Translations under genes and position numbers: made by a program
Origin: Trachythela sp. YZ-2020
Taxonomy: Eukaryota > Cnidaria > Anthozoa > Malacalcyonacea > Clavulariidae
Direction: 5' to 3'
DNA: 64,000 nucleotides
Assembly: GCA_016169945.1 (NCBI GenBank)
Contig: JADLSH010000348.1
Coordinates: 1 to 64,000 of the forward strand
The notes under the pieces: model-generated
The model's input: the letters and a program-made list of their open reading frames with translations, nothing else
Databases searched by the model: none
Told to the model about the DNA's origin: nothing
Shown: positions 46,984-57,730 of the stretch, in pieces
Numbering within the stretch: the stretch's first letter is position 1
How the letters are laid out: each line of letters begins with the position of its first letter

Positions 46984-49849
46984 ACAATCGTAGACATAAC
47001 AGTTGATAAAATTGCTTCGAAGTATAAGAACACACATTCGACTAACTGACAAACGCCCCCTCTCCCCCTACCAATGTTGCTATTATTGTCCCAGACTTAA
47101 AACGCAACATAACAACATTGTCTAGAGGGGAAGGGGATATCAAATCCAAATACAGAAAGTATAGTACAGTTATCTCTGACAGATGCACCAACCAGAATTT
47201 TATTAACAAGTTATATCCAGGATTGTCTGAGAACGGACCTTAAAATAGCGAGAATATATTTGAGTTATATTGACGATTTAACGTCTGAATTACTCTGCTA
47301 CGCATTAGATTGTTATAAAACAGACCGTGTTTTAAAAAAAGTTCACGAGTTGTGCGATTATTTCTTTCTTAGAAGTGTTGCATAAACATATATTACATGA
47401 AATTGGCTATTTGCCCAGTGTGGCGCGCATGCTGGAGTATACTATCAAGGTAATGACGTGCAGGGCAATATTGCCAATATCTTGCATAGAACGTATGATC
47501 AGTCACTATTGTTCTATCATCTTGCAGTGTAAGCCACTCCTAATTTAAAGTCAATTTGCCAATTTTACCGACATTGCTGACGGGAAACTGGTAATTTGCA
47601 TTATAGGCCCTGTTAAATCTTTGGTCGAAATCACCATGTCTTAGTTTATACAGGTATATACAGTGTTTTATAACCAAGCATATAAGGGAGGTTAAAAAGC
47701 ATTTATAGGATATAAAACAGAACATATGTACTAATTGCATTATAAATTCAGAACTCTTACGTTTATAACGAGTGTGTGCGAAATATATCCATGCTTAAAA
47801 AGTCGAATGTAATATGATGCGCACTGATTCAGAACTCCAATGATAACAACTCGACGGTTAACTGCACGGTTAACCATTTATAATCTTAATTATATTTAAA
47901 GCAATGCTATAGAATTTATACCTTTTGGGACTTGATTTATAGCTAGATATAAAAGACCCTTAAGAAGAAACGTTTTAGGAGTAATTACTGTAACCATTGG
48001 CGTATTCCGTTATTAACCACGATTAACCACTATTTTGTATATATAATTGAGTCTTTAGTATATTTGTTACAGTAGTTAACAATGGTTAACCGTCATGAAT
48101 TTTGAACAATTCATTATTGTGAACACTTGATTCTTCGATGGTTAACACTATGTTTTAGAAAACAACACAATATGTGCTTTCAAAATCTGAGGCACATTTA
48201 TCGCCACCAAGGTCAAATTTCTCATTATTGCTTATGGTTAACGGTTAACCGTTCAGCTTTCCCTGGATACCAGTCGAGTCTTATTCGCCCAAAATGGATT
48301 TATGTCCTTTATATTTACAAGCATCACAATTAACTGGCAAAACCACAGATATTAAATTCTCTGATGCATTTCTTACAAAGTATTTTAAAACTTTGAGTTC
48401 ATGTGCTATACATGCTTTTTGCATAAAGACGCTCGTAAACAATGTTTGTCCAACTCATATATAGTCTTTATCATATGTACGCTGCTTAAACATTAAAAAT
48501 GGTTCAAAAACTTAAAAGGTTAGCATCATTTGAAAGCTTGATGGTCTGTACTTAAACAAATGTGTAAATGAGCCTTTACGATTATCGGTAACTGATTGCG
48601 TGTCACTTCAGCTGCCAATATCACAGACAATCGTGGACATAACGATTAATCAAAGTGCTTAAAATTTTCCCGGAACACACATTCGACTACTTCATTGAAA
48701 CTTTTCGCCCCTCTCCCCCTACCAATGTTGCTATTAACATCCCCAGACTTAAAACGCAACATAACAACATTGTCTAGGGAGAGGGGATATCAGGTCAAAT
48801 ACAGAAGTATAGTACAATTTATACTCTGACAGATTACCTTGGAATTTTATTAACAGTTATATCCAGGATTGTCTGGACCTTAAAATAGCGAGAATATGTT
48901 GGGTTATAATGGCGATTTAACATCTGAATTACTCTACGCATTAGTTGTTATAAAACAGACCGTGTTTTAAAGATTTAAAAGTTATTGCGATTATTTCTTT
49001 CTTAAGTGTTGCATAAACATATAATGCAAGTCAACATTTACAATTAATGGCGCGCATAACAATTATGCTGTATCAGGGTAATGAGCGTGGGAGTAATATT
49101 GCCAATATCGTACGTAGAATGCGGTGGTTAACCGTCGTAGTTAACAATCATTGTTGTGAACACTTAATTTTCGATGGTTAAATATTGTTTAGAAGCACAA
49201 TATGCTAAAATTATACATTTATCGCCACAAAGTCCAAATTTCTCATTATTGTTTATAATAACCGTGTTAACCGTTCGGCGCCACTGGATACCAGTAGGTC
49301 TTATTCGCCCCAAAATGATTTATGTCCACTATATTTACAAAGCATCCCAATTACCCAAAACACAGATATTAAATTCTCCTGATACATTTCACAAAAGCAT
49401 TTTAAACCTTAGGTTTATGTACTGCATACGCGTGCATGTACTTGCACTAAAGACGCTCGCGAGCAATATTTCCAATTCACATATATATAGTCTTTATCAG
49501 CATTGTTTGCTTAACATTAAAAATGGTTCAAAACTTAAAGGTTAGCATCATTTGAAAGCTTAGTGGTCTGTCCTTAAACAACAAAATGGGTCTTTACGAT
49601 TATTTGGTAACTGATTGCGTGTCACTGAAAACTGCAATGTATCACAGACAATCGTGACATAGCGATAAAATTGCAAATTTTCCGAACACACATTCGACTA
49701 ACTTCATTAGGTTCGTTAATCTCTCCTACCAATGAGGTTATTATCCCCAGACTTAAAAATGCAAATATAAATACATTGTCTAAAGGGGATATCCACAACA
49801 AATACAGAAATTATAAAGTTATACTCACAGATGCACTATTTTTATTAAA

Positions 49850-51957
49850 TGCTTATGGTTGCAATATGTTAACCCATTCGGCATATGTCAATGAATATTT
49901 TCTTTTGTCAATTCTCAAAACATCTTTAATATTTAATAAAATTTATTTTAAATGGTAGCCTATTCAGTATAATATATGTACAATCTTTTCAAAGATATAA
50001 TATCAAAAACAATCTATAATTAGCAAAATTACATAGGTGATTATTGAAAATTCTCAACGCTGATTGGTTTCACCCCATTAATACGCGATAATCACCTAAA
50101 GTGTTTTTGCCGCTTTATCGTAAATATTCAATTAAAATATATTTGAAATGCATTTTTTATTTTTTCCAAATAATCACCTACAATTTATTAAACATTATTC
50201 TCAGTTTCAAAATATCTAGGATAAAAACCGACTTCGTCTCGGTTTTTATTCACCGATGTTCACCTTAGCCTTTACGAATAATTGTTAATTGTTTAATAAC
50301 ACCAGCATATAACCATACACATCCATTAATTTTGAAGGCATTATACATTATTGTGCAAGGTTAAACGTGTTTAAAATAGAAGACAAATCCTGAATGTTAT
50401 TACTTCATCCGATAATTCGTTCCACTTTGTGCTGCTCTATAAGAGAAAACTTCTTTTAAGAAAGTTAATTGGTTTAGTAAAGATAGTTTAACATTATTAC
50501 TCCTTAGAGAATAATTACTATTTTCTTCAGAAGAAATTCTATAATCAGGTAGTCTGTTAGTTAAAGCGTTAAACGTCATGATGGTGTCTCATGGGACCCA
50601 CGACGCCCTTGCCTTCCTTGAAAGAGAAATCGTCATACTTTTGGTTTTTGCAGATATTTAAATACCAATTTATACACTACAGGGTGTCCCAAATTATAAG
50701 GTCCTTTTCAAATTCATAGCCTGTTATACTACAAATCTATGAATTTTTGAAATTATCAGCTTTTGAACTAGACCATTGTGTATAAAAGTGAACTAGTGAA
50801 ATTATCCATTGTTAGCAGATCTTGAAACATTGCTAAACCGCACAAGTGACAAGCTCTTTTAAAATAACTCCAATACATAAAAACAAATGTATATGTATAA
50901 AAACGAAGGTGGAAACGCCGAACCAATGGTCAATTGAATACAGATGAAGAGTGTAATACCAAAAATTTAATTCACCGTATGATTCTCTTATTAAATCCCA
51001 TGTTAGAACCATGCTTTAAGACGGAGAGAAAGAGATCGTTCAGCTAAAATATACAGGAAATCAGAACAAATCGAGTTAAACGCGCAGATCGACTCTATAT
51101 TTACAGCATTCAAATAGAAAATCAAAAGGCTGGAAGGCTGGAGGCTGGTGTGCTTGAGTAGAGTAGGAAGCTGGTAGGAGATAGAGGCAAGGCTTATTCG
51201 AAAAAAGGCAAAAGCTTATCCAAATAGCAGACCGAAGCAAAGATGGCTGGCAGGTTGTTGGGGAATATGAATCCGATGACTTGGCGTCTTGATCGGAAGA
51301 CTAGAAACGTCTCAAGAAAGCAAAAGAATCAGCCAGTCGACAACGGCGATAGAAAGTCTCGCAATCAAACGCCCGTGACAAGAGGCCTAAAATGCGATGA
51401 ATTCTCATGATAATCATCTTTTCGTGGTATGTATTGAGTTCGTTTTGGCGATTTCCTTCTTTTGTACTTTGTTAGTTCTGAAATGGTTTGGATCTGCAAG
51501 TGAATCCAACCATAAACTGTATTGTCTGTTTTTCATAAGTAAGAATAGGGGGAAATATTTTACGTTCGTTTGAACGCAGTGAAGTAGAACGTAAACTAGA
51601 TTTTAATATACTTTACAGACGTTTAATTTATTCCAGCTAGCTTGAAATTCTATTGTCTTAATTTCATTTCCCAAAAGGATTTTTAAGCAATTCTTTTTTA
51701 ACCAATCAATGCAATTCCTTTGTGAATTCATCTACCAGTCAGAACGCTGCGTTTGGGTGCTAATTAACAAGGCGATATACTCCACGCTTGCAAGGTGTTC
51801 CTCAATAACTCGATTGAGCAAGCTAAACCGTGAACAATTCTTAATTTAATATCTCCTAATTAATTTAATATCTCCAGACTTGAAGCTTATTGTATAGATA
51901 CTACCTACACTGGCACCACATGTTTCAGATATTAATTGATACATCTTTATTAAACAG
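49850..51957. other. Gene-free spacer with minor transposon ends
   Basis: 49850-49885 may hold an eroded scrap of the macrosatellite unit (gcttatggtt ... gttaacccattcggc). Beyond that I saw no exon, RNA gene or tandem array. A mariner/Tc1-like end motif ACAGGGTGTCCCAAATTATA lies at 50679-50698 without a visible partner, and a small hairpin around ccgacttcgtctcggtttttatt lies near 50230. From about 51860 the sequence is shared with 61720 onward. Confidence 0.5.
50036..50178. mobile_element. TA-flanked MITE (143 bp)
   Basis: The ends GGTGATTATT and AATAATCACC are perfect inverted repeats, and each is flanked by TA, consistent with a Tc1/mariner-type target duplication. A second internal ATAATCACCTA at about 50090 repeats the end motif. 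There is no coding potential. Confidence 0.55.
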
Positions 51958-52050
51958 GTGAACACAGTGGCTTGGAATGATTGTGGAGATGTTCTGCTGT
52001 CAGGGTCTGATGATTGTAAACTGAATATCTACAAACTCTCTTCTATGAAG
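51958..52050 (+). CDS. DCAF6: DCAF6-like WD40 exon, copy 1, exon a (93 bp)
   Basis: The exon lies between ttattaaacag and gtatatttt and is 31 codons in phase 0. It reads VNTVAWNDCGDVLLSGSDD followed by CKLNIYKLSSMK. The vertebrate DCAF6 (NRIP/IQWD1) first WD40 repeat reads VNTICWNDTGEYILSGSDD at the same place, which is recalled family knowledge. DCAF6 is a substrate receptor of CUL4-DDB1 ubiquitin ligases and a nuclear-receptor cofactor. The next exon (52409-52486) follows in phase after a 358 bp intron. The exon before this one is not found upstream within the window, and later exons of the gene are also not seen, so the copy appears partial here. Whether it is expressed cannot be judged. 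Confidence 0.8.
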
Positions 52051-52170
52051 GTATATTTTGTATAATAATTGGTTATAAATAGCAAGGATAAAGAGGGAAA
52101 AATTGGATGTATTAAAGAAAGGATAGATATAGAGATGATAGCTATAATTAAAAAGAGAGACAGGAACATG

Positions 52171-52355
52171 AACCATTAGCTTGCAATGTGCCCAGATGCA
52201 CCCTTTAGTATTTTACTCTGTCTAACGTCAGATGATTTTACTTGTCAGTGGTAGGACACTGCCTTAACAAAAGTATCTGCCAGTGTCTCTTGTTAACCCA
52301 TTAGTTTGCAACGCGGCCAGATGAGCGCCTTAGTATTTTACCATGTCTAACGCCA
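52171..52355. repeat. Dispersed palindromic repeat, two partial copies in intron
   Basis: Phrases aaccattagcttgcaatgtg / ccagatgcaccctttagtatttt / ctgtctaacgtcag (from 52171) recur as aacccattagtttgcaacgc / ccagatgagcgccttagtatttt / catgtctaacgcca (from 52293). A related copy lies reversed at about 61203-61266. Copy 2 of the duplicated block has only one of the two parts, so one part was gained in copy 1 or lost in copy 2. It is a non-coding mobile-type repeat. Confidence 0.55.
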
Positions 52356-52408
52356 ATATATATGCAGCAAGAATATTCAACAAAGCAGTGTTTACCTTTA
52401 TTTCTTAG

Positions 52409-52486
52409 CCAGTTCAGTCCATTCAAAGTGGTCATCAGGCACACATTTTCAGTGCAAAATATTTACCTTGCACAGCGTGTACAAAG
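52409..52486 (+). CDS. DCAF6: DCAF6-like WD40 exon, copy 1, exon b (78 bp)
   Basis: The acceptor is tttatttcttag and the donor is gtatga. The 26 codons in phase 0 read PVQSIQSGHQAHIFSAKYLP then CTACTK. This matches the DCAF6 segment SGHRANIFSAKFLPCT that begins the second WD40 blade, including the Gly-His dipeptide. Joined to exon a it keeps the reading frame. The next expected segment of the protein (the strand with SCSGDG in vertebrates) is not visible in the following kilobases, which hold a MITE and a minisatellite. Function beyond the family role is not inferable. Confidence 0.75.
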
Positions 52487-52527
52487 GTATGATCTTTTGT
52501 TTCCTATTTCAGAATACCAGGGACCGC

Positions 52528-52655
52528 GGTTGTATAAAAGTCTTTACTACATTTTAATTACCCATTTTGTAGTTATATAGTAGGTAAATTCGCGATTCTG
52601 ATTGGTTAACTTTCGCACTAACTATTGTTAACTTTAAATACTTTTTTATACAACC
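52528..52655. mobile_element. MITE-like element with GGTTGTATAAAA ends (128 bp)
   Basis: It starts GGTTGTATAAAAG and ends CTTTTTTATACAACC, an inverted repeat of at least 12 bases with one small length difference. It sits just after DCAF6-like exon b of copy 1. The corresponding stretch is missing from copy 2, so no empty site is available. Confidence 0.5.
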
Positions 52656-52671
52656 GGCGCCAGTACGCTAT

Positions 52672-52790
52672 TTTGCATGTATTTCATAGGACACTACCTA
52701 TATTACATGTGTTTCATAGGACGCTACGTATATTGCATGTATTTCATGGGACAATACCTATATTGCATGTATTTCATAGGACACTACGTT
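52672..52790 (+). repeat. 30 bp minisatellite, about 4 units
   Basis: Units of the form tgcatgtatttcatagg acactacctatat, 30 bp each, with a few substitutions. The same motif forms the 1.25 kb array at 62170-63425 and a solitary unit near 57325-57730. Confidence 0.9.
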
Positions 52791-52995
52791 CTGTTGACGT
52801 CGGATCTTGAAAAAGAACCCGAGACATCAAAGTTGAAAAGAAGAAATGTTTATGACCTATCATCCATACTACAAATTTCATGTGTTTTATCTCTAATTCT
52901 ATTCTAGTTTGAATGGATCAAAATGAATCTGCTGTGTCGCTGGCGAACTCCATCCACCCCAACTGTGAAGGCAGATAAGCATTTTTAACCTTATA

Positions 52996-53524
52996 TGTTA
53001 TAAATTAGTAGCTTAAATTTAGTATACAATAGAATAATATAGAATCAATAATTGTGTATGCATGTTGATAATGTTATAATAACATATATCTGGAACATTT
53101 ACAAAACTGGTAATAACAGGAAAAGGAACTATAAAAGAAATGAGGAACTATAAAACTTTTAGTTTTATCTAACAAACAAGATGGAATTTGAAAGGGAAGT
53201 TGTGTAGGTTGGTTCTGGCCAACCAAGCAAGGAAATGTGCCAGATAGATAAGGTGTGTGAGGAAATACTTGTGCATAATGTGCGTCATGCATTTACCTTC
53301 CTCTGGGAAAAAGTTCCCATGGTTAGAACAGCAAGATAGTATAAATATGAGTGAGAATTGAATGTTATAGCGAATAATAGAGAGAACGACCGATAGCAGT
53401 GGTTAGTCATATAATATGTACGAATGTTAAAAGAGAAATAAATATTTGAAACGAAAGTATACAGTCTCAATTGAGAATCAGCGAAGGAATAAAATCTCCC
53501 GAGATAATTTTATAATAATATAAC
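52996..53524. mobile_element. Insertion of about 0.53 kb, possible solo LTR
   Basis: This stretch is present in duplication copy 1 and absent at the matching site in copy 2 (near 63590-63600), so it is an insertion or a clean deletion. The ends show partial inverted similarity (TGTTATAAATTA against TAATAATATAAC). Inside are a TATA-like agtataaatatgag at about 53337 and AATAAA-type signals near 53440 and 53490. This arrangement would suit a solo LTR. No clear target duplication, and no proof of class. Confidence 0.35.
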
Positions 53525-53639
53525 CTAATTACCCATTGGCAATATTTTTGCATGCTTTCTGCTATTTATTAGACTTCGTTTACATGATACCCTTTCTTCA
53601 TGGCTGCACTCTATAAAAATAGTGTTGAGAAGCAGCAAC

Positions 53640-56600
53640 TATAAAATGTGATTGCAACTAGACTAGCAAATTAGCCTAGTTAATATTTTACAGCAGCTCC
53701 GTGTATAAAATCCTGCAGCGCATTGCGTTCAACTACAGGTTTAAATATACACCATAATTGCAACGCGTTGACTGATGGGTAAAATCGCACGAGGGGATAG
53801 GTTGGCCATTCGTAGGAGTTCAATGTCTCTTTGGCTTCATTTTTCTGGTTGGTCGTGCAAAATAGGCTTGGCAGATCTGCACTTCGGGTGCAAGGCTTAA
53901 CACGATCAGGAATATCCGAGCCAAAATGCAATCAAATTTCTACTTGTGACCGGCTTTTCGCCTGTGTGGCTTCATCTAGCATTCTACCATTGTCATTCTG
54001 ACCTTGATTTGGCCGTTTTGTATAAATGTGATTGAAACTAGACTAGCAAATTAGCCTTGTACTTTACAGCAGGGTCGTATATAAAAACCCTCAAACGCGT
54101 TTCAACTATATTTATATTTAAAATGTTAAATAAACACCATAATTGCAACGCGTTGACTGATGGGTAAAATCACACGAGGGGATAGGTTGGCCATTCGTAG
54201 GAGTTCCATGTCTCTTTGGCTTCATTTTTCTGGTTGGTCGTGCAAAATAGGCTCGGCAGATCTGCACTTCGGGTGCAAGGCTTAACACGATCAGGAATAT
54301 CCGAGCCAAAATATCATCAAATTTCTACTTGTGGCCGGCTTTTTGCCTGTGTGGCTTCATCTAGCATTCTACCATTGTCATTCTGATGTTGATTCAGCCG
54401 TTTTGTATAAATGTGATTGAAACTAGACTAGCAAATTAGCCTTCTTTAGAATTTTCCAGCCGGGTCAAATATAAAAACCCTCGAATGCCTTTCAAGTATA
54501 TTTATATTTAAAATGTTCAAATAAACACCATAATTGCAACGCGTTGACTGATGGGTAAAATCACACGAGGGGATAGGTTGGCCATTCGTAGGGGTTCAAT
54601 GTCACTTTGGCTTTATTATTCTGGTTGGTCGTGCAAAATAAACTATGCCTGGCTGCCAGCACCCGTTCGCAGTATACATCTGTGTAATCGTGTTTAACAC
54701 GATCAGGAATATCCGAGCCAAAATGTCATCAAATTTCTACTTGTGACCAGCTTTTCGCCTGTGTGGCTTCATCTAGCATTCTACCATTGTCATTCTGATG
54801 TTGATTTGGCTGTTTTGTATAAATGTGACTGAAGCTAGACTAGCAAATTAGCCTTGTACTTTACAGCAGGGTCGTATATAAAAACCCTCAAACGCGTTTC
54901 AACTATATTTATATTTAAAATGTTAAATAAACACCATAATTGCAACGCGTTGACTGATGTGTAAAATCACACGAGGGGATAGGTTGGCCATTCGTAGGAG
55001 TTCAATGTCTCTTTGGCTTCATTTTTCTGGTTGGTCGTGCAAAATAGGCTTGGCAGATCTGCACTTCGGGTGCAAGGCTTAACACGATCAGGAATATCCG
55101 AGCTAAAATGTCGTCAAATTTCTACTTGTGACCGGCTTTTCGCCTGTGTGGCTTCATCTAGCATTCTACCATTGTCATTCTGATGTTGATTTGGCTATTT
55201 TGTATAAATGTGACTGAAACTAGACTAGCAAATTAGCCTTGTACTTTAGAGCAGGGTCGTATATAAAAACCCTCAAACGCGTTTCAACTATATTTTTATT
55301 TAAAATGTTAAATAAACACCATAATTGCAACGCATTGACTGATGGGTAAAATCACACGAGGGGATAGGTTGGCCATTCGTAGGAGTTCCATGTCTCTTTG
55401 GCTTCATTTTTCTGGTTGGTCGTGCAAAATAGGCTTGGCAGATCTGCACTTCGGGTGCAAGGCTTAACACGATCAGGAATATCCGAGCCAAAATATCATC
55501 AAATTTCTACTTGTGGCCGGCTTTTTGCCTGTGTGGCTTCATCTAGCATTCTACCATTGTCATTCTGATGTTGATTCAGCCGTTTTGTATAAATGTGATT
55601 GAAACTAGACTAGCAAATTAGCCTTCTTTAGAATTTTCTAGCAGGGTCAAATATAAAACCCTCAAATGCCTTTCAAGTATATTTATATTTAAAATGTTCA
55701 AATAAACACCATAATTGCAACGCGTTGACTGATGGGTAAAATCACACGAGGGGATAGGTTGGCCATTCGTAGGGGTTCAATGTCACTTTGGCTTTATTAT
55801 TCTGGTTGGTCGTGCAAAATAAACTATTGCTACCTGGCTTAGCACCCGTTCGCAGTATACATCTGTGTAATCGTGTTTAACACGATCAGGAATATCCGAG
55901 CCAAAATGTCATCAAATTTCTACTTGTGACCAGCTTTTCGCCTGTGTGGCTTCATCTAGCATTCTACAATTGTCATTCTGATGTTGATTTGGCTGTTTTG
56001 TATAAATGTGACTGAAACTAGACTAGCAAATTAGCCTTGTACTTTACAGCAGGGTCGTATATAAAAACCCTCAAACGCGTTTCAACTATATTTATATTTA
56101 AAATGTTAAATAAACACCATAATTGCAACGCGTTGACTGATGGGTAAAATCACACGAGGGGATAGGTTGGCCATTCGTAGGAGTTCAATGTCTCTTTGGC
56201 TTCATTTTTCTGGTTGGTCGTGCAAAATAGGCTTGGCAGATCTGCACTTCGGGTGCAAGGCTTAACACGATCAGGAATATCCGAGCCAAAATGTCATCAA
56301 ATTTCTACTTGTGACAGGCTTTTCGCCTGTGTGGCTTCATATAGCATTCTACCATTGTCATTCTGACCTTGATTTGGCTGTTTTGTATAAATGTGATTGA
56401 AACTAGACTAGCAAATTAGCCTTGTACTTTACAGCAGGGTCGTATATAAAAACCCTCAAAACGCGTTTCAACTATATTTATATTTAAAATGTTAAATAAA
56501 CACCATAATTGCAACGCGTTGACTGGTGGGTAAAATCACACGAGGGGATAGGTTGGCCATTCGTAGGAGTTCAATGTCTCTTTGGCTTCATTTTTCTGGT

Positions 56601-56795
56601 TGGTCGTGCAAAATAAGCTTGGCAGATCTGCACTTCGGGTGCAAGGCTTAACACGATCAGGAATATCCGAGCCAAAATGTCATCAAATTTCTACTTGTGA
56701 CCAGCTTTTCGCCTGTGGGGCTTCATCTAGCATTCTACCATTGTCATTCTGATGTTGATTTGGCCGTTTTGTATAAATGTGATTGAAACTATAAG
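53640..56795 (+). repeat. 390-409 bp satellite with trimeric higher-order structure (8 monomers)
   Basis: The marker gcaacgcgttgactgatg (with variants) recurs near 53760, 54145, 54534, 54942, 55328, 55716, 56125 and 56512. Every third monomer carries a distinct segment (agcacccgttcgcagtatac at about 54660 and 55845), so the higher-order period is about 1,182 bp. Each monomer contains a tatataaaaaccctc-type TATA motif. The first monomer differs (cctgcagcgcattgcgttcaac) and is the one also found at 63716-64000. There is no coding potential. Confidence 0.92.
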
Positions 56796-57123
56796 TTGCT
56801 ATTGTGGCAGAAATGGTACCTTGTGAATGGATGTCTCGTTAGGATTTGAACATTTTACATGAACATGTCGAGTGCATTAGGTCTCTTAGGTGGGTGGCAA
56901 AGGGGTAATGCGGGGGGGGGGGGGCTTGTGATACGTGATACTGACCTGAACAGATGCGTGACGCGTGAAATTACGAAAAATCTGTGTCTGAAACGGGATC
57001 AAGACCTTTGCCATCCACTCTTAGGTTAGTTTAAGCAACATGATCGACGAGATAAACTCGACTAGCAAGGCATAAAGCGTGAAATCCACGCACTAGGCCC
57101 TTCAGGATTCGGACCCCACATTG
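56796..57123. other. Gene-free spacer with a long G run
   Basis: Non-repetitive sequence with a run of about 14 G near 56910-56924. No exon or RNA gene was seen. Confidence 0.5.
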
Positions 57124-57282
57124 CACCACATTGGTGGATATCTTGGGCAAACGTGCAACATTGGTGGATATCTTGGGCAAATGTTGCAATATTGGTGGAT
57201 ATCTTGAGAAATGTGCTACATTTGTGGATATCTTGGGCAAATGTACAATATTGAGGGGTATCTTTGGCATATATGCAATATT
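57124..57282 (+). repeat. Second minisatellite, about 5 units of 30 bp
   Basis: Units of the form acattggtggatatcttggg caaatgtgca, decaying rightwards. The antisense 79-codon open stretch at 57031-57270 is just this repeat read through. Confidence 0.85.
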
Positions 57283-57324
57283 ACTGAAGAAGACGTAAGG
57301 TTAGTGGATGATTTCATAGAACCC

Positions 57325-57730
57325 TACCTAGATTGCATGTCTTTCATATAGCAGGGGTCATCCTAAGAAAAATTTAGAACTGCCCATTTTGGTGGCGGAA
57401 CAGGCATGCAATGGGCCGCGGATTCCCTCGCGTATGAGGGGAAGCTGGCTAGCCTGGCTGCAAGCACTGTCACAGGGTTATCCCAAAGATAAATTTTTTT
57501 AGGAATTTGTTAAAATGTCAAAAGTATTTGAAAGTATATATATGATCATAATGACCAATTCAAACAATATATTAAATATCGAATGTTTAGACACTCTCCA
57601 AAACTCAATTTTTAGAACTGCCCATTTTAGGTTTTAGAACTACCCATTTTACAATTAGAACTGCCCATTTTGGAAAATGGGAGGCCTTAGGATGACCCCT
57701 GTCATATAGGACACTACCTGTCTACCTCTA
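57325..57730 (+). repeat. Solitary minisatellite unit split by the hAT-like MITE
   Basis: Left of the MITE the sequence reads cctagattgcatgtctttcatatag. Right of it, it continues tcatataggacactacctgtc. Joined at the duplicated 8 bp this is one 30 bp unit of the same family as 62170-63425, showing that the motif is dispersed. Confidence 0.8.
57352..57701. mobile_element. hAT-like MITE (350 bp) with 8 bp target duplication
   Basis: It starts CAGGGGTCATCCTAAG and ends CTTAGGATGACCCCTG, a perfect 16 bp inverted repeat. It is flanked on both sides by TCATATAG (57344-57351 and 57702-57709), the 8 bp duplication typical of hAT. The interior repeats the phrase agaactgcccattttgg several times. The target was a single unit of the 30 bp minisatellite motif. 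No transposase is encoded. Confidence 0.9.

Larger units (their letters stand above)
27185..49849 (+). repeat. Macrosatellite of about 1.66 kb units, each carrying a foldback MITE
   Basis: Unit starts, taken at the MITE left end ACAATC, fall at 27185, 28844, 30500, 32154, 33814, 35473, 37135, 40763, 43836, 46984 and 48627, with a terminal MITE at 49648. Full units are 1,654-1,662 bp. Units starting at 42424 and 45521 lack the MITE. The unit at 37135 is interrupted by a reverse-oriented insertion. The unit at 48627 has an internal deletion of roughly 600 bp. Copies up to about 44 kb are nearly identical, and later ones are increasingly indel-rich. No unit has a convincing coding region. The array starts exactly at a MITE end and ends inside a MITE right arm. 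Confidence 0.95.
51860..53950 (+). repeat. Segmental duplication block, copy 1
   Basis: From aagcttattgtatagatactacctacactgg onward this block matches copy 2 starting near 61720. Shared parts are the intron end, the 93 bp WD40 exon, the following intron, the start of the next exon, a 30 bp minisatellite, the aaagttgaaaagaagaaatg segment, and the entry into the 390 bp satellite. Copy 1 has an extra 0.5 kb insertion (52996-53524) and a longer preserved second exon. Copy 2 has a hugely expanded minisatellite. Confidence 0.85.

Noticed and set aside
27185..49849. CRISPR-like or telomere-like array from the regular GGTTAACC motifs
   Set aside because: There are no spacers, the sequence between motifs is constant from unit to unit, and the context is eukaryotic. 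The motif is not a tandem telomeric hexamer.
54118..55491. Pair of 63-codon antisense open frames, 1,182 bp apart
   Set aside because: They are the same position in two higher-order copies of the 390 bp satellite and are not conserved in the other monomers.
57031..57270. 79-codon antisense open frame
   Set aside because: It is the 30 bp ggtggatatcttggg minisatellite read on the other strand.
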